DNA of 64,000 nt, taken from Haloarcula rubripromontorii. Lineage in GTDB: Archaea > Halobacteriota > Halobacteria > Halobacteriales > Haloarculaceae. A model generated the notes under the pieces. The model did not search any database. It was given only the letters and a program-made list of their open reading frames with translations, and had not been told where the DNA came from. The stretch covers positions 958,501 to 1,022,500 of the forward strand of contig NZ_LIUF01000001.1 in assembly GCF_001280425.1 (NCBI RefSeq). Direction: 5' to 3'. The stretch's first letter is position 1. Each line of letters begins with the position of its first letter. Shown here piece by piece: positions 60,521-64,000 of the stretch. Both the position numbers and the translations under genes were made by a program.

Positions 60521-61573
60521 CTACAGGTCCGCACCGACGGCGTCCTCGACCGAGTCGAAGCCGTCTTCGGCGAGCAAATCAAGCAGTCCCGAATTAATTT
60601 CCCGGGCGATAGACGGACCGCGGTAGACCAGACCGGTGTACAGCTGGACGAGCGAGGCCCCGGCGCGGATCTTCCGGTACGCACCCTCCGCCGTCGAGAC
60701 GCCGCCGACGCCGACGACGGGCACGTCGACGCGCTCGGCGACGAAGCGGACCATCTCCGTGGCCGTGTTCTCGATTGGCTTCCCGGAGAGGCCGCCCGTC
60801 TCGACCGCGTTTGGCGACCGCAGGCTAGCTGGCCGTTCCGTCGTCGTATTCGTCGCGACGACGCCATCGAGGCCGAGTTCAGCCACCAAGTCCAGTGCGT
60901 CCTCTACTGCCGGTTCAGGGAGGTCCGGCGAGAGCTTCACGAGCAGGGGGGCCGCGCCCGCGTCTTGTAGCTCGCCGAGGATGGCCTCCATCGCGTCGCG
61001 GTTCTGGAGCTCTTCGAACCCCTCCGAGTTGGGACAGGAGACGTTGACGACGAAGAAGTCCCCGCCCTCGGCGACGTGTTCGTACGTGGTCCGGTAGTCG
61101 TCGGGGGCCGCGTTCGTCCCGACGTGTTCCGTCTTGGCGATGTTGACGCCGACTGGGAACGGAGCGTTGACGTTCTTCAACCGCTCGCCGATGACGATGG
61201 CCCCGTCGTTGTTTAGCCCCATCCGGTTGATGATCGCCTCGTCCTCTCTGAGCCGGAACATCCGCGGGCGGGCGTTCCCGACCTGTGGCTCGGCCGTGAC
61301 GCCGCCGACTTCGGCGAAGCCGAAACCGAGTGAGGCCAACGCTCCGGGGATGGTGGCATTCTTGTCGAAGCCGGCGGCGACGCCGACGGGGTTGTCGAAC
61401 GTGTGGCCGAACGCCTCCACTGTGAGTCGGTCGTCAGCGACGGTGTAGCGGTCTGCCATTGCGTCGGCGACCCGGGTTCCGTTGACTGTCTCTAACAGTC
61501 GGTGGACGCTCCGATTGGCGGTTTCTGCTGGCAGCGAAAACAAGAGTGGTTTCGCGATATCGTAGGGTCTCAT
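60521..61573 (-). CDS. pyrD: Dihydroorotate dehydrogenase, class 2-like
   Basis: A 350-residue FMN enzyme of pyrimidine synthesis. The N-terminal extension (LLFSLPAETANRSVHRLLE) and NPVGVAAGFDKNA mark the membrane-associated, quinone-using class 2. However, the catalytic base position reads NVSCPNSEGF with C180, where typical class 2 enzymes have serine (NVSSPN). FMN-binding GGLSGKPIE and GVGGVSTAEGAYRKIRAGASLVQLYTGLVY follow. Convergent with pheT. Confidence 0.93.
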   Translation of the reverse strand: MRPYDIAKPLLFSLPAETANRSVHRLLETVNGTRVADAMADRYTVADDRLTVEAFGHTFDNPVGVAAGFDKNATIPGALASLGFGFAEVGGVTAEPQVGNARPRMFRLREDEAIINRMGLNNDGAIVIGERLKNVNAPFPVGVNIAKTEHVGTNAAPDDYRTTYEHVAEGGDFFVVNVSCPNSEGFEELQNRDAMEAILGELQDAGAAPLLVKLSPDLPEPAVEDALDLVAELGLDGVVATNTTTERPASLRSPNAVETGGLSGKPIENTATEMVRFVAERVDVPVVGVGGVSTAEGAYRKIRAGASLVQLYTGLVYRGPSIAREINSGLLDLLAEDGFDSVEDAVGADL

Positions 61574-61681
61574 TGTGTTGGTGTTCGGGTTCCCTCGAAG
61601 AACGGCGTTGTGTTCTCGGTATCGGGCATCAGCCGACGGCTTGGCTTAGCCCGGTGGTACTGTGTTACCGTCGATGGTGCC

Positions 61682-61879
61682 TCAGAAGTCGTGCTCGACC
61701 TCTTCCGGGTCGGCTTTCTGGATAATAATCTTGTTATCGCGGACGCGAACGAACACCTCGTCGCCGATCTCCATCCCGGCGACGGCTAGCTCGTCCTCGT
61801 GAATGTTGATATGTACGTTGTGGTACTCGCCGTCCTCATCTTTGGCGCCACTCGGGCTGAGCTTCTTCTTTCGCACCAT
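61682..61879 (-). CDS. Small AbrB/SpoVT-like DNA-binding protein
   Basis: 65 residues. The C-terminal 45 (VHINIHEDELAVAGMEIGDEVFVRVRDNKIIIQKAD) fit a swapped-hairpin AbrB fold, with the typical GDEV-x-V and KIIIxK pattern. The N-terminus is basic (MVRKKKLSPSG). A CTTAAGTGTA box on the minus strand (around 61912-61921) matches in sequence the rRNA promoters found 800 bases away. Target unknown. Confidence 0.72.
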   Translation of the reverse strand: MVRKKKLSPSGAKDEDGEYHNVHINIHEDELAVAGMEIGDEVFVRVRDNKIIIQKADPEEVEHDF

Positions 61880-62037
61880 CGCGCTATCCTACTCCGCACT
61901 TCACCGCAGGATACACTTAAGTCTACCGTGCCGCCGGTCGCTGGCTGGCGATTCTGTACGCGCGTGACGATTTCAGTCCGAATATTCGGCTTGCATTGGC
62001 CGGTTTAGGCGGTCGAAGTGGCACGCGACGGTCTCAG

Positions 62038-62125
62038 TGTATAAAAGCATCCCCCGACGGAGGGCGGATTGGGGGGTATATTTATGTTCTGCCATGTGCT
62101 GAATTGGCATGGAGCGGTGAAATCC
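62038..62125 (+). promoter_or_regulatory. Promoter and leader of the MC1 gene
   Basis: Two TATA boxes, TGTATAAAAG (62038-62047) and GGTATATTTATG (62075-62086), precede the gene. The mRNA leader contains a 3-codon ORF (ATG 62109, stop TGA 62118-62120). Its stop overlaps GGTGA, a Shine-Dalgarno-like element 5 bases before the MC1 ATG at 62126. Confidence 0.5.
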
Positions 62126-62434
62126 ATGGCACCCGACAGTGACAAGCGCAACTTCGCACTGCGCGAAGACGGTGACGAATCGAGCGTCTTCTCGGGCGGA
62201 ACGCCTCGGCAGGCTGCACTGAAGGCAGCACGTCGACTCGAACCGGCCGACGGTGAAGATCAGGCTGACCCTGAGGAGATACGACTACGGGAGAAGGGGA
62301 CCCACAAAGTCCACATCTACGAGGCGTGGGCATGGGTCGAGGAGGCTCCTGACGACAAACCCGACTGGATGCCCGGTGATATTACGAAAGGGAACGTCTC
62401 GAAGCAGGGCGTCGAACACCTAGACGAGATCTAG
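62126..62434 (+). CDS. Archaeal chromosomal protein MC1
   Basis: A 102-residue monomeric architectural DNA-binding protein that bends DNA. Conserved phrases: KRNFALREDGDESSVFSGGTPRQAALKAARR, EEIRLREKGTHKVHIYEAW and PDWMPGDITKGNVSKQGVEHLDEI. The halophilic version has more acidic residues than the Methanosarcina protein. ATG 62126 is preferred to longer in-frame starts because the MC1 fold begins right after it and GGTGA precedes it. Sole chromatin protein in the window, next to the rRNA operon. Confidence 0.93.
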   Translation: MAPDSDKRNFALREDGDESSVFSGGTPRQAALKAARRLEPADGEDQADPEEIRLREKGTHKVHIYEAWAWVEEAPDDKPDWMPGDITKGNVSKQGVEHLDEI

Positions 62435-62610
62435 GTCGAATCCACGACATTTTCGTTGGCCTTCTGAGAGACATGATTCTGCCCGCGCGTTCACGCGCGC
62501 GAACAGGCCTCCTAGCTATTACAGCTAGCTGTTCCATGACCCATACTCTCCGTTTGTACACGTGTGGGGCTCTCACACCCGTGTAATTGCCTCTCGCAGG
62601 CGACTTCCTT
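62435..62610 (+). other. Gene-free stretch upstream of the rRNA promoters
   Basis: No ORF with support. It contains GC-rich inverted repeats, GCGCG/CGCGC around 62483-62495 (GCGCGTTCACGCGC), and CTAGCTATTACAGCTAG at 62512-62528, a perfect 6-bp CTAGCT inverted repeat around a short loop. These may be terminators for the MC1 transcript. Confidence 0.4.
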
Positions 62611-62655
62611 CGACGGGGTTAAGTGTGGCTCACCCATCGGAATGAAATGCGAACG
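62611..62655 (+). promoter_or_regulatory. rRNA operon promoter P1
   Basis: GGTTAAGTGTGGC (62618-62630) with the downstream block TCGGAATGAAATGCGAACG around 62637-62655. It shares the TTAAGTGT and CGGAATGAA-x-GCGAA layout of the two promoters below but is the most diverged of the three. Confidence 0.7.
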
Positions 62656-62696
62656 CGGTCAGGGGCGATGACCCCCGAACGAACGAACTCGTTCCG

Positions 62697-62737
62697 ACGC
62701 CCTTAAGTGTAACAGGGCGTTCGGAATGAACGCGAAG
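62697..62737 (+). promoter_or_regulatory. rRNA operon promoter P2
   Basis: CCCTTAAGTGTAACAGGGCG starting near 62700, then TTCGGAATGAACGCGAAG, the classic haloarchaeal rRNA promoter with TATA element TTAAGTGTAA and predicted start near the GCGAA block at about 62732. Confidence 0.8.
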
Positions 62738-62776
62738 GTCGCTCGCGTCGTGCGGTTCGATGCGAGCCCGATCCGA

Positions 62777-62818
62777 TGCCCTTAAGTGTAACAGGGCACT
62801 CGGAATGAATGCGAACGA
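62777..62818 (+). promoter_or_regulatory. rRNA operon promoter P3
   Basis: Second near-identical copy: GCCCTTAAGTGTAACAGGGC starting near 62778, then ACTCGGAATGAATGCGAACG. Spacing from P2 is about 79 bases. Confidence 0.8.
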
Positions 62819-63094
62819 CGTTCGGTCGGGGACATCAAACCCCTGCCGACACGGACCAGGCGGGGTCGACTCGCCAACGAAACTCGAAGCCTTTATGATG
62901 GCTTCGAGCTAACAATCAGGTCCGAAGAAATGAGGATTCCACCCCTGCGGTCCGCCGTCAAGATGGAATCTGATGTTAGCCCTGATAGTTCGGTGACACT
63001 CGGTCGACGGGTGTCCTCGAACACCCTTCGATAGCGACCACACCCATTATCTGGGTGTGATCCCGCCTAACCCCCCGGCATTGTGCCGGGATAC
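62819..63094 (+). other. 16S rRNA precursor leader with processing hairpins
   Basis: Spacer between P3 and mature 16S. It holds a 9-bp hairpin, CTCGAAGCC/GGCTTCGAG (about 62882-62908), the perfect 8-bp stem CACACCCA/TGGGTGTG (about 63040-63060), and CCGGCA/TGCCGG just before the 16S. Part of it is expected to pair with the 16S-23S spacer to form the bulge-helix-bulge cut by EndA; that partner lies beyond the window. Confidence 0.6.

Positions 63095-64000
<906 letters not shown>

Noticed and set aside
58462..60867. 801-residue ORF on the minus strand opposite pheT
   Set aside because: It is the antisense shadow of pheT in GC-rich DNA; the composition (Val/Arg/Gly/Asp-rich without motifs) and absence of any promoter argue against it.
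62691..62820. Repeated 40-base units considered as a CRISPR-like array
   Set aside because: Only three imperfect copies, each containing TTAAGTGT and CGGAATGAA-x-GCGAA; they match haloarchaeal rRNA promoters and lie directly upstream of 16S.

Overview
The window is a GC-rich archaeal chromosome segment, almost certainly from a haloarchaeon close to Haloarcula. The evidence is a 16S rRNA 5' end of haloarchaeal type at the right edge, very acidic proteins, many leaderless genes with a TATA-like box about 25-30 bases before the start codon, and a marker set of RadA, thermosome, NMD3, EndA, MC1, NucS and Bat-type HTH. It reads as ordinary core chromosome. I saw no transposase, integrase, CRISPR array, prophage or tRNA gene.

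Layout. 0-9.5 kb: a CPBP protease, an HTH regulator with two small membrane proteins, a cold-shock protein, an XPD/DinG-like helicase, a Trm5/TYW2-family enzyme overlapping NMD3, an NAD-dependent epimerase, and HtpX with PspAB. 9.6-24.5 kb: radA, two aldo/keto reductases, a second CPBP protease, an acyltransferase, a RadA/KaiC-like ATPase with an overlapping partner, a PHP-domain protein, a cupin, a glutamine amidotransferase, a Gfo/Idh/MocA oxidoreductase and nucS. 24.6-35.3 kb: a HalOD1 protein, a Bat-like regulator, mutS, a thermosome subunit, a lipoprotein, an alanine dehydrogenase-like enzyme, a pair of tiny zinc ribbons and a histidine kinase. 35.5-41.6 kb: leuS, a Bcp peroxiredoxin, an Hsp20, pheA and an aldo/keto reductase. 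41.7-49.4 kb, leftward: lipA, then a 2-oxoacid dehydrogenase operon (E1alpha, E1beta, E2, a small membrane protein, E3), then a methyltransferase further right. 49.6-61.6 kb: a Hel308-like helicase, a HAD hydrolase, a NucS-domain/zinc-ribbon protein, endA, trpS, pheS-pheT and pyrD. 61.7-64 kb: an AbrB-like protein, the MC1 chromatin protein, and the rRNA operon with three tandem promoters and 906 nt of 16S.

Functional themes. One theme is DNA repair: RadA, MutS, NucS, a Hel308-like helicase and an XPD/DinG-like helicase. A second is translation: leuS, trpS, pheST, endA, NMD3 and rRNA. A third is the lipoate-dependent 2-oxoacid dehydrogenase complex with its lipoyl synthase. A fourth is proteostasis and stress: thermosome, Hsp20, HtpX, CspA and peroxiredoxin.

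The most interesting signal is in front of pheST. A TATA box at 56972-56977 sits 27 bases before a 26-codon ORF (57002-57082) whose C-terminus reads GFGFFCTA, with three Phe codons in its last seven sense codons. It is followed by about 115 nt in which four segments can pair as 1:2, 2:3 or 3:4. This looks like a phenylalanine-sensing leader-peptide attenuator in an archaeon.
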